A program made the translations under genes and the position numbers. The notes under the pieces were generated by a model, which worked only from the letters and a program-made list of their open reading frames with translations, did not search any database and had not been told where the DNA came from. Shown piece by piece: positions 33,394-44,720 of a stretch of 64,000 nt of DNA. Origin of the DNA: Rhizobium sp. Root1212 (GTDB taxonomy: Bacteria > Pseudomonadota > Alphaproteobacteria > Rhizobiales > Rhizobiaceae); contig NZ_LMDA01000001.1 in the NCBI RefSeq assembly GCF_001424985.1, forward strand, positions 558,001-622,000, written 5' to 3'. The number at the start of each line of letters is the position of its first letter. Position 1 is the first letter of the stretch.

Positions 33394-36300
33394 TCAGGCG
33401 CCGAAGCCGAGTTCGCGCAGCGCGGCCGCGTCGCGGGCCGAGACATCCGGGAAGGCCGGATCGGAGCCGACATCGGCGGTGATGCGCCACGAGCGGGCGC
33501 ACTTCCGGCCTTCTGCCGCCTTCGCCTCGACGCTGACGTCGGCGACGTCATCAAGGCGGAAGGCATCGGCCGGGCCGGCATCCGCGACGATGCGGATATC
33601 CGAGGTGATGCAGATTTCCGAGAAATCCTGACCTTCGAGAGCTGTCCGAAGCTCGGCATCGGCAACATGCACGACGGGAGCGGCTTCCAGCGACGAACCG
33701 ATGCGCTTTTCGCGGCGCTCGATTTCCAGCGCGCCGGTCACGACCTTGCGCACGGTGCGGATCTTCTTCCACTTCTCAGCCAAAGCCGGGTCCAGCCATT
33801 CGGCCGGCACGACCGGGAACTGCTCCAGATGCACCGAGACGGCATCGGGCTTCAGCGACAGCCATGCTTCTTCCGTGGTGAAGGGAAGCATCGGCGCAAG
33901 CCAGGTGACCAAGCATTCGAACAGCTTGCGGATGACCGCAAGGCTTGCCCGGCGGCGCAGGCTCGACGGCGCGTCGCAGTAGAGCGTGTCCTTGCGGACG
34001 TCGAAGTAGAAGGCCGACAGCTCGACGTTGGAGAAATCGATCAGCGCGCGGGCGATCTTCTTGAAATCGAAGGCGTCGTAGCCTTCGCGCACGAGCATGT
34101 CGAGTTCCGCCAGACGGTGAAGCATCAGGCGCTCGAGTTCCGGCATCGCGTCGCGGGCGATCTCCTCGCCCTTGTCGTGGGCCAGCGTGCCGAGCATCCA
34201 GCGGATGGTATTCCTGAGCTTGCGATAGGCATCGACGTTCGTCTGGATGATCGTCTTACCGAGGCGCTGGTCTTCCCAATAATCCGTGGTCATGACCCAG
34301 AGGCGCAGGATATCGGCGCCCGAATCCTTCATCACGTCCTGCGGCGACACGACGTTGCCGAGCGACTTCGACATCTTCTGGCCCTTCTCATCCATGGTGA
34401 AACCATGGGTGATGACCGTGTCATAGGGCGCGCGGCCGCGGGTGGCAGCCGATTCCAGAAGCGAGGAATGGAACCAGCCACGATGCTGGTCGGAGCCTTC
34501 GAGATAGACGTCTGCCGGCCATTTCAGGTCCGGGCGGTCTTCCAGAGTGAAGGTGTGGGTCGAGCCCGAATCGAACCAGACATCGAGGATGTCCATGACC
34601 TGCGTCCACTTGGAGGCGTCATGCTTGTTTCCGAGGAAACGTTCCTTGGCACCGGCAGCAAACCATGCGTCCGCGCCTTCGGCATCGAAGGCTTCGAGGA
34701 TGCGGGCGTTGACTTCAGCATCCTGCAGCACGTTGCCTTCTTCGTCTGCGAAGACGCAGATCGGCACGCCCCAGGCGCGCTGACGCGACAGAACCCAGTC
34801 CGGGCGCTGCTCGATCATGGCGCGCAGGCGGTTCTGGCCGGCAGCGGGCACGAAGCGGGTGTCGTCGATCGCGGTCAGTGCGCGGGTGCGCAACGTCGTG
34901 CCGTCCTTCAGGTCCTTGTCCATGTAGACGAACCATTGCGGCGTGTTGCGGAAGATGATCGGCTTCTTGGAGCGCCAGCTGTGCGGGTACTGGTGCTTCA
35001 TGCGACCGCGGGCAAACAGCGCGTTGCGCTCGATCAGCGCCTTGATGACGCGGTCGTTGGCATCGCCCTTCTTGCCGTTGTCGTCCATGACACGGGCACC
35101 CTCGAAACCGGGGGCGTCGGCGGTGTAGGTGCCGCTGTCGTCGACCGGGAACGGGATGCGGGTGTCGATGCCGCGGGCTTCGAGTTCCTTGATGCCGGAC
35201 ATCCAGGCTTCGAAGTCTTCGCGGCCGTGGGACGGAGCGGTGTGCACGAAACCGGTACCGGCATCATCGGTGACGTGATCGCCAGCGAGCAGCGGAACGA
35301 CGAATTCATAGCCGCCGCCGTGGCCCTTGAGGGGGTGCGAAGCGGTGATACCGGCGAGATCGTCTGCCGACACATCGCGCAGGCGCTTGAAGGTGAGCTT
35401 GGACTTGGCCGCAGACTCCTCCGCAAGCGCATCGGCGAAGATCAGTTTTTCACCCGGACGCGGGCCGAAATCGTTCTCGGCGGCCGTGACCTCGTACAGG
35501 CCGTAGGCGACCTTCGGCGAATAGGCGATGGCGCGGTTGCCGGGGATCGTCCACGGCGTGGTGGTCCAGATGACGACATGGGCATCGGCAAGCTCTGCCG
35601 AACCGCCGGCTACCGGGAATTTCACCCAGATCGTGTCGCTCTCGTAGTCGTGATATTCGACTTCCGCTTCCGCCAGCGCCGTGCGCTCGACGACCGACCA
35701 CATGATCGGCTTGGAGCCGCGATAGAGCTGGCCGCTCATGGCGATCTTCAGGAGTTCGCCGGCGATGCGGCTTTCCGCGTGGAAATTCATCGTCAGGTAC
35801 GGATTGTCGAAATCGCCGATGATGCCGAGACGCTTGAACTCGTCGCCCTGGATCTTGATCCACTTTTCGGCATAGGCGCGGCATTCCTTGCGGAACTCGA
35901 TCATCGCGTCGGGCTGTTTCAGGTCAGGCTTGGCCTTGCCCTTGGCGCGATAGTTTTCTTCCTCGATCTTCCACTCGATCGGCAGGCCGTGGCAATCCCA
36001 ACCCGGAACGTAGTTGCTGTCAAAACCGCGCATCTGGAACGAGCGGGTGATGACGTCCTTGAGGATCTTGTTCAGCGCGTGGCCGATGTGGATGTTGCCG
36101 TTGGCATAGGGCGGGCCGTCATGCAGCACGAATTTTTCGCGGCCGGCGGCAGAGGCGCGCAGCTTCTTGTAGAGGTCCATCTGCTGCCAGCGGGCAACCG
36201 TTTCCGGCTCCTTCTGCGGCAGGCCGGCGCGCATCGGGAAGTCGGTTTCGGGCAGATAGAGGGTTTTCGAATAATCGAGCGTTTCAGCAGTATCGGTCAT
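33394..36300 (-). CDS. ileS: Isoleucyl-tRNA synthetase
   Basis: IleRS charges tRNA-Ile and edits valine. The 968-residue protein shows class I motifs: [12 protein letters not shown] with HIGH at 71-74, the KMSKS loop in [13 protein letters not shown], and in the editing (CP1) domain [15 protein letters not shown] and [17 protein letters not shown]. The ATG at 36300 begins [20 protein letters not shown], the usual start; a five-residue longer frame is ignored. The C-terminus lacks the four-Cys zinc finger of the E. coli enzyme, having only a Cys in GRKCARSW, which is common in alphaproteobacteria. It is preceded by a DUF4415-like gene and ribF. Confidence 0.98.
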   Translation of the reverse strand: MTDTAETLDYSKTLYLPETDFPMRAGLPQKEPETVARWQQMDLYKKLRASAAGREKFVLHDGPPYANGNIHIGHALNKILKDVITRSFQMRGFDSNYVPGWDCHGLPIEWKIEEENYRAKGKAKPDLKQPDAMIEFRKECRAYAEKWIKIQGDEFKRLGIIGDFDNPYLTMNFHAESRIAGELLKIAMSGQLYRGSKPIMWSVVERTALAEAEVEYHDYESDTIWVKFPVAGGSAELADAHVVIWTTTPWTIPGNRAIAYSPKVAYGLYEVTAAENDFGPRPGEKLIFADALAEESAAKSKLTFKRLRDVSADDLAGITASHPLKGHGGGYEFVVPLLAGDHVTDDAGTGFVHTAPSHGREDFEAWMSGIKELEARGIDTRIPFPVDDSGTYTADAPGFEGARVMDDNGKKGDANDRVIKALIERNALFARGRMKHQYPHSWRSKKPIIFRNTPQWFVYMDKDLKDGTTLRTRALTAIDDTRFVPAAGQNRLRAMIEQRPDWVLSRQRAWGVPICVFADEEGNVLQDAEVNARILEAFDAEGADAWFAAGAKERFLGNKHDASKWTQVMDILDVWFDSGSTHTFTLEDRPDLKWPADVYLEGSDQHRGWFHSSLLESAATRGRAPYDTVITHGFTMDEKGQKMSKSLGNVVSPQDVMKDSGADILRLWVMTTDYWEDQRLGKTIIQTNVDAYRKLRNTIRWMLGTLAHDKGEEIARDAMPELERLMLHRLAELDMLVREGYDAFDFKKIARALIDFSNVELSAFYFDVRKDTLYCDAPSSLRRRASLAVIRKLFECLVTWLAPMLPFTTEEAWLSLKPDAVSVHLEQFPVVPAEWLDPALAEKWKKIRTVRKVVTGALEIERREKRIGSSLEAAPVVHVADAELRTALEGQDFSEICITSDIRIVADAGPADAFRLDDVADVSVEAKAAEGRKCARSWRITADVGSDPAFPDVSARDAAALRELGFGA

Positions 36301-36528
36301 GGGATATCGTCTCATCGCGCGGCAGCCGCGCAGGCGTGGGAATGGTCAATCAATGACGGCGGGGGCGAAGGGAACGCCCAAAATCCCGGACCTTCCGGCC
36401 TCGCTCAGAGCGCGCGGAAGGCCGGGCCAGTAATTCGCAGATCGATGGTCAGCCGGTTGAGCATCATGGTGGCGGTTGTTTAAGCGGTTTTTTCGCGAAA
36501 AGGAAGGGGGCTTGCGGCCGCCGAAAGA

Positions 36529-36768
36529 TCAGGCGCCAAGCTCTTTCTGCATCGCCGCCCGCAGGGTGTCGTTGATGCGGTCCTGCCAGCCCGGCCCGCC
36601 TTCCTGGAAAAACGCGATCACGGCGCTGTCCAGTTTCAGGGATACCAGTTCCTTCACCTCCGGCAGCGCGCGCTTTTCGACGGCCGGGGCGGCCGGCTTC
36701 TTGACCGGCTTGAACAGGGCTTCGGCAGCATCCATGGCGCTGACGGGACGGCGGGGCGTGGTGGCCAT
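36529..36768 (-). CDS. DUF4415/BrnA-like small protein without a toxin partner
   Basis: A 79-residue protein with a basic, Pro/Ala-rich N-terminus and a C-terminal segment (about 40-75: VKELVSLKLDSAVIAFFQ, GPGWQDRINDTLRAAM). The pattern VSLKLD-x-VIAFF-x-GPGWQxRIN is that of the ribbon-helix-helix of BrnA antitoxins and DUF4415. BrnT, the toxin normally encoded directly upstream of brnA, is absent: upstream is ribF (stop 5 bp away). It may be a free-standing DNA-binding protein, possibly acting on its own operon. The AGGA site within the ribF stop region supports translational coupling. Confidence 0.72.
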   Translation of the reverse strand: MATTPRRPVSAMDAAEALFKPVKKPAAPAVEKRALPEVKELVSLKLDSAVIAFFQEGGPGWQDRINDTLRAAMQKELGA

Positions 36769-36773
36769 CGGGA

Positions 36774-37784
36774 TTATCCTTCGGGAGTTGCAGCAGCCGC
36801 AAAGGCGATCTTGCTGTCGATGATACTGAGCGGCTTGACGCCGGATAGCAACGCCCTCGCCTCCGCCTCGTCCTTCTTTATCTGCACGACCAGCGGATCG
36901 AGGCCGTCGAACTTCAGCTCGTCGCGCAGATGGCCGAAGAAGGAGACCGAACAGATTTCGCCATACAGGCTGTCGCTGAAATCGAAGACGAAGGTTTCGA
37001 GCAGGGCGTGGCCATCGGTATCGACGGTCGGGCGGCGGCCGAAGCTCGCGACGCCGTCGTGGACGCTGCCGTCGGGACGGCGGAACTTGACGGCGTAGAT
37101 GCCGTTGCGCAGCTCGACTTCGGGCGGAAGCTGCATGTTGGCGGTTGGGTAGCCCAGCGTGCGGCCGAGCTGCTTGCCGCCGATGACCTCGGCTTCCACC
37201 GTGTAACGATAGCCGAGCAGGCCCGCGGCCTGCGACACGTCGCCTTCGCCGAGCAGCGCGCGGATATGGCTGGAGGAGATGACAGAGGCATTCTCGTCGC
37301 GGAAGGCATCGACCAGCGTCACGCCGAAGCCATGCTCTTCACCGGCCGCCATCAGGAACGCCGGGCCGCCTTCCCTGCCTTTGCCGAAATGGAAATCGAA
37401 GCCGGTGACGACATGCCCGGCATGCAGCCAGTCGAGCAGGATCGTCCTGATGAAGGCCGAGGCCGAAAGCTCGGAGAAAGTGCGGTCGAAGGGAAACTCG
37501 ATGACGGCGGCAAAGCCCATGCCTTCGAGAATGCGCGCCTTCAGCGGCGCCGGCGTCAGGCGGAAGACCGGCGTATCCGGCCGGAACACCGTGCGCGGAT
37601 GCGGCTCGAAGGTGAGCACAAGGGCCGGCACGCCGCGGGCTTCGGCCTCGTCCAGGGCACGGCGCAGAACCGACTGGTGGCCGCGATGCACGCCGTCGAA
37701 ATTGCCGATGGCGATGACGCCGCCCCACAGGGCCTCCGGAAGCGGCTGACGGGTTTCATTGCGGTGGAATACGGTCATCGTCAT
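36774..37784 (-). CDS. ribF: Bifunctional riboflavin kinase/FAD synthetase
   Basis: RibF makes FMN from riboflavin and FAD from FMN. The 336-residue protein has the N-terminal nucleotidyltransferase (GNFDGVHRGHQ near residues 27-37, later SSSHIRALL) and the C-terminal flavokinase (GKQLGRTLGYPTANM, NGIYAVKFR, LETFVFDFSDSLYG). Gene order HAD-ribF-small protein-ileS on one strand, with 12 bp to the HAD gene and 5 bp to the small protein, indicates one operon. Confidence 0.97.
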   Translation of the reverse strand: MTMTVFHRNETRQPLPEALWGGVIAIGNFDGVHRGHQSVLRRALDEAEARGVPALVLTFEPHPRTVFRPDTPVFRLTPAPLKARILEGMGFAAVIEFPFDRTFSELSASAFIRTILLDWLHAGHVVTGFDFHFGKGREGGPAFLMAAGEEHGFGVTLVDAFRDENASVISSSHIRALLGEGDVSQAAGLLGYRYTVEAEVIGGKQLGRTLGYPTANMQLPPEVELRNGIYAVKFRRPDGSVHDGVASFGRRPTVDTDGHALLETFVFDFSDSLYGEICSVSFFGHLRDELKFDGLDPLVVQIKKDEAEARALLSGVKPLSIIDSKIAFAAAATPEG

Positions 37785-37796
37785 GTTCTCGAGGTA

Positions 37797-38645
37797 TCAG
37801 GCCAAACGCGGCATCCACCACTTCGGCGTTGCCCCCTCGCTCTTCAGGAAGGCATTGAGCTTGGCTTCGTCGGTCTTATCGCCCACCATATATTCGCGGG
37901 CATGGATGCCGGCGCTGATATAGAGCACGTCAAGGCCGAAATCCTGCGCGCCCTTGACGTCGGTCGGCATGCCGTCGCCGATGGCGATGACGCGCGACAG
38001 GTCGATGTTGCCGCGGATCGCCTTGGCTTCGGCCAGCGAGGCGCGGTAGATCGGCATATAGGGTTTGCCGGAAATGCGGGTTTCGCCGCCCAGCTCTTCA
38101 TAGACCTTGGCGATGGCGCCGGCACAGGGGATCAGCCGATGGCCGCGCTCGACCACGAGATCGGGATTGGCGCAGATGAACGGTACTTTGCGACGCGCCA
38201 GACCCATGAGGGTGGCGCGATAGTCATCCGGCGTTTCGGTATCGTCGTCGAAGAAACCGGCGCAGACGACGATCTCGGCGCTTTCCGAGGACACCATCTC
38301 GACATCGAGACCTTCAAGCAGCGGCAGATCCTTCTCGGCGCCGATGAAAAAGATGTTCTTCGGGCCGGCCGTAATCAGCGCCCTCGTGACGTCGCCCGAG
38401 GTGACGATGCGGTCATAGGCCGTATCCGGCACGCCGAGGCCGCGGATCTGGACGATGACGCCGGGATGCGGGCGCGGCGAATTGGTGATGAGCACAACGG
38501 TCAGGCCGCGGGCGCGCGCTTCGGTCAGGACCTCGCAGGCCTCCCGGAAGGCTGCAATGCCATTGTGCAGCACGCCCCACACATCGCACAGCACGACATC
38601 GTAGCGGCTGGCGATATCGCGAAAACTGTTGATCCGAGCGGGCAT
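37797..38645 (-). CDS. HAD-superfamily class IIA hydrolase (TIGR01459 type)
   Basis: A 282-residue NagD-like protein. Motif I is LCDVWGVLHNG, motif II ITNSPRPH, motif III Lys in GKPYMPIY, and motif IV IGDGMPTDVKGA. The VLCDVWGVLHNG form and its place before ribF match the TIGR01459 group, which is specific to alphaproteobacteria and uncharacterised. The ATG at 38645 has GGAAG eight bases upstream; longer frames upstream run into the chrA 3' region. The substrate may be a sugar phosphate or nucleotide, which the sequence does not decide. Confidence 0.88.
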   Translation of the reverse strand: MPARINSFRDIASRYDVVLCDVWGVLHNGIAAFREACEVLTEARARGLTVVLITNSPRPHPGVIVQIRGLGVPDTAYDRIVTSGDVTRALITAGPKNIFFIGAEKDLPLLEGLDVEMVSSESAEIVVCAGFFDDDTETPDDYRATLMGLARRKVPFICANPDLVVERGHRLIPCAGAIAKVYEELGGETRISGKPYMPIYRASLAEAKAIRGNIDLSRVIAIGDGMPTDVKGAQDFGLDVLYISAGIHAREYMVGDKTDEAKLNAFLKSEGATPKWWMPRLA

Positions 38646-38758
38646 ACCGACTTCCGTTGAAAACATGGGTGCCGGTGACATCGCAGGCACACACCCAAAA
38701 GACAAGCCTGAGCATGCCATTTCGCCGCCAAATCCCAAAGAATCGCGCCGAAAAGCCG

Positions 38759-40093
38759 CTAAATCAGGCTTGTGAGCCACCCGGCCACGGAACAGATCGC
38801 CAGAACCGGCAGCACCCCGGCGCGACCGATGAAGGTGACGGCAAGGGCAAGGACGGTTAGCAGGAAAGCGACCGGGCGGAAGCTCGCAAGATCGGGAAGC
38901 GTGAGGGAGAGAGGCCCCCAGTCAAGCTCCGTGGTGCCGGCGAAAAGCACGTGCAGGCCGAACCAGAGCGCCAGATTGAGGATGACGCCGGTGACGGCGG
39001 CGGAGATCGCGGCAAGTGCCGCTGAAAGCACGCGGTTTTGGCGCAGGCCCTCCACATAAGGCGCGCCGAGGAAAATCCAGAGGAAGCAGGGAACGAAGGT
39101 GACCCAGGTCGTCAGCGCCGCCCCGAGCACGCCCGCCAGCAGAGGATCGAGCCCCGTCGCGCCGCGCATCGCGCCCATGAAGCCGACGAAGGAGAGGACG
39201 AGCACCAGCGGCCCCGGCGTCGTTTCCGCCAGCGCCAGCCCGTCGAGCATTTCGCCCGGCAGCAGCCAGTGATGGGTCTCGACCGCCTGCTGGGCGACAT
39301 AGGAGAGCACGGCATAGGCGCCGCCGAAAGTCACGACCGCCATCTTCGAGAAGAACAGGCCGATGGCGATGAAGACGCTGTCGGTGCCGGCAAGGACGGC
39401 GATCAGTATGAAGGGAGCGGTCCAGAGCGCAAGCCAAAGTGCCAGGACACGGGCGGCGCGGCGCCAGCCGGCGCCTCCTGTTTTCCCCTCTGCCCGAGGG
39501 GAGAAGGGGGAGCCTGCGGTGGCGGTAAACTTTGCCACGAGATAGCCCGCTATTGCCGCAGCAAGGATAACCAGCGGAAACGGCACCTTGAAGACGAACA
39601 GCGCAAGGAACGACACAGCGGCGATAGCGCGTGAAAAATTACCCTTCAGCGCCCGCTTGCCGAGCCGCACCACCGCCTCGACAACGATCGCAAGCACCGC
39701 CGCCTTCAGGCCGAAGAACAGGCCTTCGAGCCAGCCGGACTGGTGATAGAGCGCATAGAGCAGCGACAGCCCGGTTATGACGATAAAACCAGGCAGCACG
39801 AACAGCGTGCCGGCGACGATGCCGCCGCGGGTGCCGTGCAGCAGCCAGCCGATATAGATCGAAAGCTGCTGCGCCTCCGGGCCGGGCAGCAGCATGCAGT
39901 AGTTCAGCGCATGCAGGAAGCGGCTTGCGGAAACCCAGCGCCGCTCCTCGACAAGCTCGCGGTGCATGAGGGCGATCTGGCCGGCCGGGCCGCCGAAGCC
40001 GAGAAGGCCGATCTTCGCCCAGACGCCAGCGGCTTCCTTGAAGCCGGGCCGGGTCGGCGTCACATTGCGGTCGTCTTGATCAGCGATATCCAT
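38759..40093 (-). CDS. chrA: Chromate transporter ChrA (two CHR domains)
   Basis: A 444-residue inner-membrane protein of the CHR superfamily, which exports chromate. The N-terminal CHR domain (about 20-185) contains [20 protein letters not shown] and [15 protein letters not shown]; the C-terminal domain (about 215-440) contains [20 protein letters not shown] and [19 protein letters not shown]. Between them, residues 194-206 ([13 protein letters not shown]) are coded by DNA that looks like half of the CCCTTCTCCCC palindromic repeat, absorbed in frame. The gene is divergent from groESL, and its start lies next to the heat-shock promoter. Confidence 0.93.
   Translation of the reverse strand: MDIADQDDRNVTPTRPGFKEAAGVWAKIGLLGFGGPAGQIALMHRELVEERRWVSASRFLHALNYCMLLPGPEAQQLSIYIGWLLHGTRGGIVAGTLFVLPGFIVITGLSLLYALYHQSGWLEGLFFGLKAAVLAIVVEAVVRLGKRALKGNFSRAIAAVSFLALFVFKVPFPLVILAAAIAGYLVAKFTATAGSPFSPRAEGKTGGAGWRRAARVLALWLALWTAPFILIAVLAGTDSVFIAIGLFFSKMAVVTFGGAYAVLSYVAQQAVETHHWLLPGEMLDGLALAETTPGPLVLVLSFVGFMGAMRGATGLDPLLAGVLGAALTTWVTFVPCFLWIFLGAPYVEGLRQNRVLSAALAAISAAVTGVILNLALWFGLHVLFAGTTELDWGPLSLTLPDLASFRPVAFLLTVLALAVTFIGRAGVLPVLAICSVAGWLTSLI
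39476..39514. repeat. CCCTTCTCCCC-type palindrome captured inside chrA
   Basis: Within chrA the plus strand reads CCCCTCTGCCCGAGGGGAGA then AGGGGGAG, so the minus strand reads CTCCCCCTTCTCCCCTCGGG. This is the left hairpin of the intergenic element found at 32394 and elsewhere, and it falls exactly in the linker between the two CHR domains. Confidence 0.65.
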
Positions 40094-40139
40094 GAACAGG
40101 CAGTAACCAATTTGCGTGAAATATTTTCGACGGCCCGTC

Positions 40140-40168
40140 CTTGACTCGTTTCCGCACCATCCTTATCT
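40140..40168 (+). promoter_or_regulatory. groESL promoter
   Basis: CTTGACTC (-35, 40140-40147) and CCTTATCT (-10 region, 40161-40168) are spaced about 16 bp by TTGACT/TTATCT alignment. The CTTGA and C-rich -10 also fit an alphaproteobacterial RpoH promoter. It ends 9 bp before the CIRCE element. Confidence 0.6.
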
Positions 40169-40176
40169 CCAGGCCG

Positions 40177-40203
40177 CTAGCACTCGACTTCAAGGAGTGC
40201 TAA
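40177..40203. promoter_or_regulatory. CIRCE operator (HrcA binding site)
   Basis: CTAGCACTC and GAGTGCTAA flank a 9-bp spacer, matching the CIRCE consensus TTAGCACTC-N9-GAGTGCTAA with one mismatch at the first base. It lies 58 bp upstream of groES, so HrcA repression of groESL is expected. Confidence 0.95.
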
Positions 40204-40261
40204 CATCCATCCATCGGGTCCATCAGCGATCCGCAATGTCATTTGATCGAGGGATTAGACA

Positions 40262-40558
40262 ATGGCAAGCACCAACTTCCGCCCGCTGCATGACCGCGTC
40301 GTTGTACGTCGCGTCGAGTCCGAAGCAAAGACCAAGGGCGGCATCATCATTCCGGATACCGCCAAGGAAAAGCCGCAGGAAGGCGAAATCGTCGCCGTCG
40401 GCTCCGGCACCCGTGACGACAAGGGCGCCCTGATCGCGCTCGACGTCAAGGCTGGCGACCGCGTTCTGTTCGGCAAGTGGTCGGGCACCGAAGTCAAGCT
40501 CAACGGCGAAGACCTTCTGATCATGAAGGAAGCCGACATCATGGGCGTTATCGGCTAA
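40262..40558 (+). CDS. groES: Co-chaperonin GroES
   Basis: A 98-residue GroES that caps the GroEL ring. It starts [14 protein letters not shown] and contains the mobile loop [19 protein letters not shown] (about 19-37), then [23 protein letters not shown]. It is in an operon with groEL, 63 bp downstream, behind a CIRCE element. Codon use shifts to highly expressed forms (many AAG, CTG and GTC codons with few rare ones), as expected. Confidence 0.98.
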   Translation: MASTNFRPLHDRVVVRRVESEAKTKGGIIIPDTAKEKPQEGEIVAVGSGTRDDKGALIALDVKAGDRVLFGKWSGTEVKLNGEDLLIMKEADIMGVIG

Positions 40559-42262
<1,704 letters not shown>

Positions 42263-42292
42263 TCATCAGGCCTTGCCTGTTGCAGACATGGA

Positions 42293-42320
42293 AAGGGCGG
42301 TCTTCGGACCGCCCTTTTTT
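42293..42320 (+). terminator. Rho-independent terminator of groESL
   Basis: AAGGGCGGTC and GACCGCCCTT pair around the stable TTCG tetraloop (42303-42306) and are followed by a T-run. It starts 31 bp after the groEL stop. Confidence 0.95.
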
Positions 42321-42785
42321 GTTTCGGCGGAGGTTTAGGTTGGGTGGCTTTTCGAAAACGAGACATCAGCGTCAACAAATATAACAGGCCGTGTGAAAAA
42401 TTTGAGCAGCCCCCATTGATGCCCCGAAAAAAGCAACTATAACAGCGCCCCAAGTGAACGACAGATTCACCGGGAACTGGAATACGAAAGATTCGAAGCT
42501 AAAATCGATCAATTTTTTCGTATTAACTGTGCAACGAACATTCCTTTGATTCGACCACACATAGAGTTTAGTCCTTCTCGCACCATAGACGCCGATCTAC
42601 TTGGGTTTCCCGTCGGGAACACTTCTGGAGAGGGGCGCAGTTACCAAGACTGCAGGGAATGTGAAGCATAGATTTTTTCGCAGCCAGGCCGGACTTTTCC
42701 GGCGGCGCGGAAAACATTCCTTTCGGTACCAGTTTAGTGGGACAGCGAATGCCGTCCGAACGTCGTACATATTTCGAGGCAGAAC
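42321..42785. other. AT-richer intergenic region
   Basis: This 465-bp stretch has visibly lower GC than its neighbours, especially 42350-42580, with A/T runs such as AAAATCGATCAATTTTTTCG (42502-42521). Apart from the weakly supported small frame at 42372-42560 on the minus strand I see no gene. The right part should contain the promoter of the PAS-like gene at 42786. Confidence 0.5.
42372..42560 (-). CDS. Possible small membrane protein
   Basis: A 62-residue frame from an ATG at 42560 preceded by GAGAAGGA, about 9 bp upstream. The N-terminal part is basic, and residues about 32-56 form one hydrophobic helix (LSFTWGAVIVAFFGASMGAA). It is in AT-rich DNA where open frames arise less easily than in GC-rich shadows, and it has a ribosome site, but no homologue is recognised and codon use is unlike the neighbours. 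Treat as tentative. Confidence 0.3.
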   Translation of the reverse strand: MWSNQRNVRCTVNTKKLIDFSFESFVFQFPVNLSFTWGAVIVAFFGASMGAAQIFHTACYIC

Positions 42786-43232
42786 GTGTTTAAGATAGCC
42801 AGAGCGGGTCTTTCGCAATTCCCGGTTTCCGGTGCTCTCTCGCTTGCGGAAAGCAGCCAGGAGATGCTCGGGCAATTCTGCGTTTCGGAAGGCTGGTCCG
42901 GCGATCTGTCGAACGGGCTGTTCTACATCGGCGACAATGCCGCGTCGCTGCACGGGCTTCGTCAGCGCGAATGCGGCCTGCTCAATCTCGTGCGCTGCTA
43001 CGATCAGGCCGACCGCAACCATGTGCTCGAACTGTTCGAGCAGGCGGCCACGACGTCGTCCTCATTCTGCTATTCCACGACGATCGTCACGCTTTCCGGC
43101 AGCAAGCAGCCGGTGTTCTGCGTCGGAGAATCCTCGGGGCTGGAGCAGCGCTATTCCGGCGCGCTGCAGGGCATGTTCTTCTTCCCGCGCTTCCAGCTCG
43201 AAACCCGCAGCTATTTCGCAAGCCGGCAGTAA
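42786..43232 (+). CDS. Small PAS-like orphan protein, paralogue A
   Basis: A 148-residue protein from a GTG at 42786 with GAGG 6 bp upstream. Residues 36-136 align along their whole length with residues 76-173 of the protein at 49743-50273. Shared positions include EGW-x2-DL-x2-GLF-x2-G, CGLL-x-L, Y-x2-AD-x3-VL, EQA, SSFCY, and P-x2-C-x-G-x-S. The order of predicted strands and the AD-x3-VL helix resemble a PAS_3-type fold, so it may be a single-domain sensor or a protein-binding module. There is no HTH, kinase, membrane or signal sequence. It stands alone downstream of groESL, before a palindromic repeat. Function is unknown. Confidence 0.7.
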   Translation: MFKIARAGLSQFPVSGALSLAESSQEMLGQFCVSEGWSGDLSNGLFYIGDNAASLHGLRQRECGLLNLVRCYDQADRNHVLELFEQAATTSSSFCYSTTIVTLSGSKQPVFCVGESSGLEQRYSGALQGMFFFPRFQLETRSYFASRQ

Positions 43233-43250
43233 CTCTGCAGATGCCACTTT

Positions 43251-43378
43251 CCCTTCTCCCCTTGGGGAGAAGTGCCGAGCGCATGCGAGGCGATGAGGGG
43301 GTCTTTGCCGCATATTCCGAGCCGGCCATCCCCCTCATCCGACCCTTCGGGCCACCTTCTCCCCGCTGGGGAGAAGGG
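43251..43378. repeat. CCCTTCTCCCC palindromic element, copy 4
   Basis: Left hairpin CCCTTCTCCCCTTGGGGAGA with AG, right hairpin CCTTCTCCCCGCTGGGGAGA with AGG, inner arms GCGATGAGGGGG and CCCCCTCATCCGACC. It is located between the convergent PAS-like gene and the oxidoreductase gene, 19 bp after the former's stop. Confidence 0.85.
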
Positions 43379-43392
43379 AACACAAACCGCTC

Positions 43393-44610
43393 CTACTGCA
43401 GCAGCGACTTCAGATCGGTCGCCGGGTCTTCCAGCATGGCGCGGTCCGGCGTGATGCCGAGATCGAGCAACTTCTTGCCGGTGACATAGGCCTTGGCGTC
43501 ATTGATCGCATCGACGGCGATGAATTTTCCCTGGCGGAAATACCAGACGGAGACGCTGCCCTCGCGCTGGCCGGGGCGGACGATGGTTTCGTCATGGCCG
43601 AGGCCGAAGCCGGCGATCTGCAGCTTGACGTCGTATTGATCCGACCAGAACCACGGCTTGGGCTCGTAGGGTGCCGAGCCGCCGGCAAGGAGGGCCGCCA
43701 CGGCCTCTGCCTGATCGACGGCGTTCTGCACCGATTCCAGCCGGATGTTCAGGCCCTGATAGGGCAGCACGGCGCAATCGCCCATGGCATGAATGGCAGG
43801 GTCTTCGGTACGGCCGAACGCATCGACGAGGATGCCGTTGCCGATGGCGAGCCCGGCATCGTGGGCAATCGCATCATTGGCGACGACGCCGATGCCGACG
43901 ATGACGAGATCGACGGGGATGGTCGTGCCATCCGTCAGTTGGGCGGCGGTGACGCGGCCATCGGTGCCGACGAGGTGCGAAAGCCCGGTGCGTTCGCGGA
44001 TATCGACGCCGCGCACTTTGTGGATTTCCCGCACGATGTTGGATGTGGCGGCAGAGGCGACGCGCTGGAGGATACGGTCGGCCATTTCGATGACTGTCAC
44101 CTCAAGGCCGAGGCTGCGGGCGACTGCCGCCGCTTCCAGCCCGATGTAACCGCCGCCGACGATCAGCGCGTGGCGGCCGGGCTTCATCTCTTCCGCCAGC
44201 CGGTCGGCATCGGTGAAATCGCGCACGGTGAAGACGCCGTCGAGATTGCCGCCGACGGCATCCGGCAGGCGGCGCGGCGTCGAGCCGGTGGCAATCGCCA
44301 GCGTTTCGTAGTCGAGGACCGTGCCGTCGCTCAGCGTAACCTTACGGGCAGCACGGTCGATGGCAGTCACGGTCGTCGAGAGGTGGATGTCGATATTGTG
44401 CTCGGCGTACCAGGCCGCCGGGCGATAAAGCAGCCGGTCGAGGTCCATCTCGCGCAGGAGATATTTCTTCGACAGCGGCGGCCGTTGGTAGGGAAAGCTT
44501 GCCTCGCCCGCAACGATGGTGATCGGACGTTCGTCCTTCAGCGCCCTCAATTTGGCGACCAGGGCAAAGGCGGCCTGGCCGCCCCCCGCTACAACAAGTC
44601 TTCCTGCCAC
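43393..44610 (-). CDS. FAD-dependent ferredoxin-type reductase (putidaredoxin/rhodocoxin reductase-like)
   Basis: A 405-residue flavoprotein starting at a GTG with GGTGGAG upstream. The FAD-binding VVAGGGQAAFALVAKLR (residues 5-21), YQRPPLSKKYLL, a second dinucleotide site IVGGGYIGLEAA (about 150-161) for NAD(P)H, and the AMGDCAVLP segment match reductases that feed electrons to [2Fe-2S] ferredoxins for oxygenases or P450s. The C-terminal domain (about 320-405) includes PWFWSDQYDVKLQIAGF. No partner ferredoxin or oxygenase is nearby, so its partner is unlinked. Confidence 0.9.
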   Translation of the reverse strand: MAGRLVVAGGGQAAFALVAKLRALKDERPITIVAGEASFPYQRPPLSKKYLLREMDLDRLLYRPAAWYAEHNIDIHLSTTVTAIDRAARKVTLSDGTVLDYETLAIATGSTPRRLPDAVGGNLDGVFTVRDFTDADRLAEEMKPGRHALIVGGGYIGLEAAAVARSLGLEVTVIEMADRILQRVASAATSNIVREIHKVRGVDIRERTGLSHLVGTDGRVTAAQLTDGTTIPVDLVIVGIGVVANDAIAHDAGLAIGNGILVDAFGRTEDPAIHAMGDCAVLPYQGLNIRLESVQNAVDQAEAVAALLAGGSAPYEPKPWFWSDQYDVKLQIAGFGLGHDETIVRPGQREGSVSVWYFRQGKFIAVDAINDAKAYVTGKKLLDLGITPDRAMLEDPATDLKSLLQ

Positions 44611-44720
44611 GTCTGCTCCACCCTTATGGAAATGCTTTTCACCAGACGTAGCCTGCCGGCCCGAGCGTCGTCAACTCGGGCGATAGCGGAGTTTGCAGAG
44701 AGTTAATTTGGCGGGAGATA

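Noticed and set aside
33667..36483. A 938-codon open frame on the plus strand antisense to ileS
   Set aside because: It mirrors ileS over its full length, shows no recognisable domain, and long antisense frames are expected in GC-rich coding DNA.
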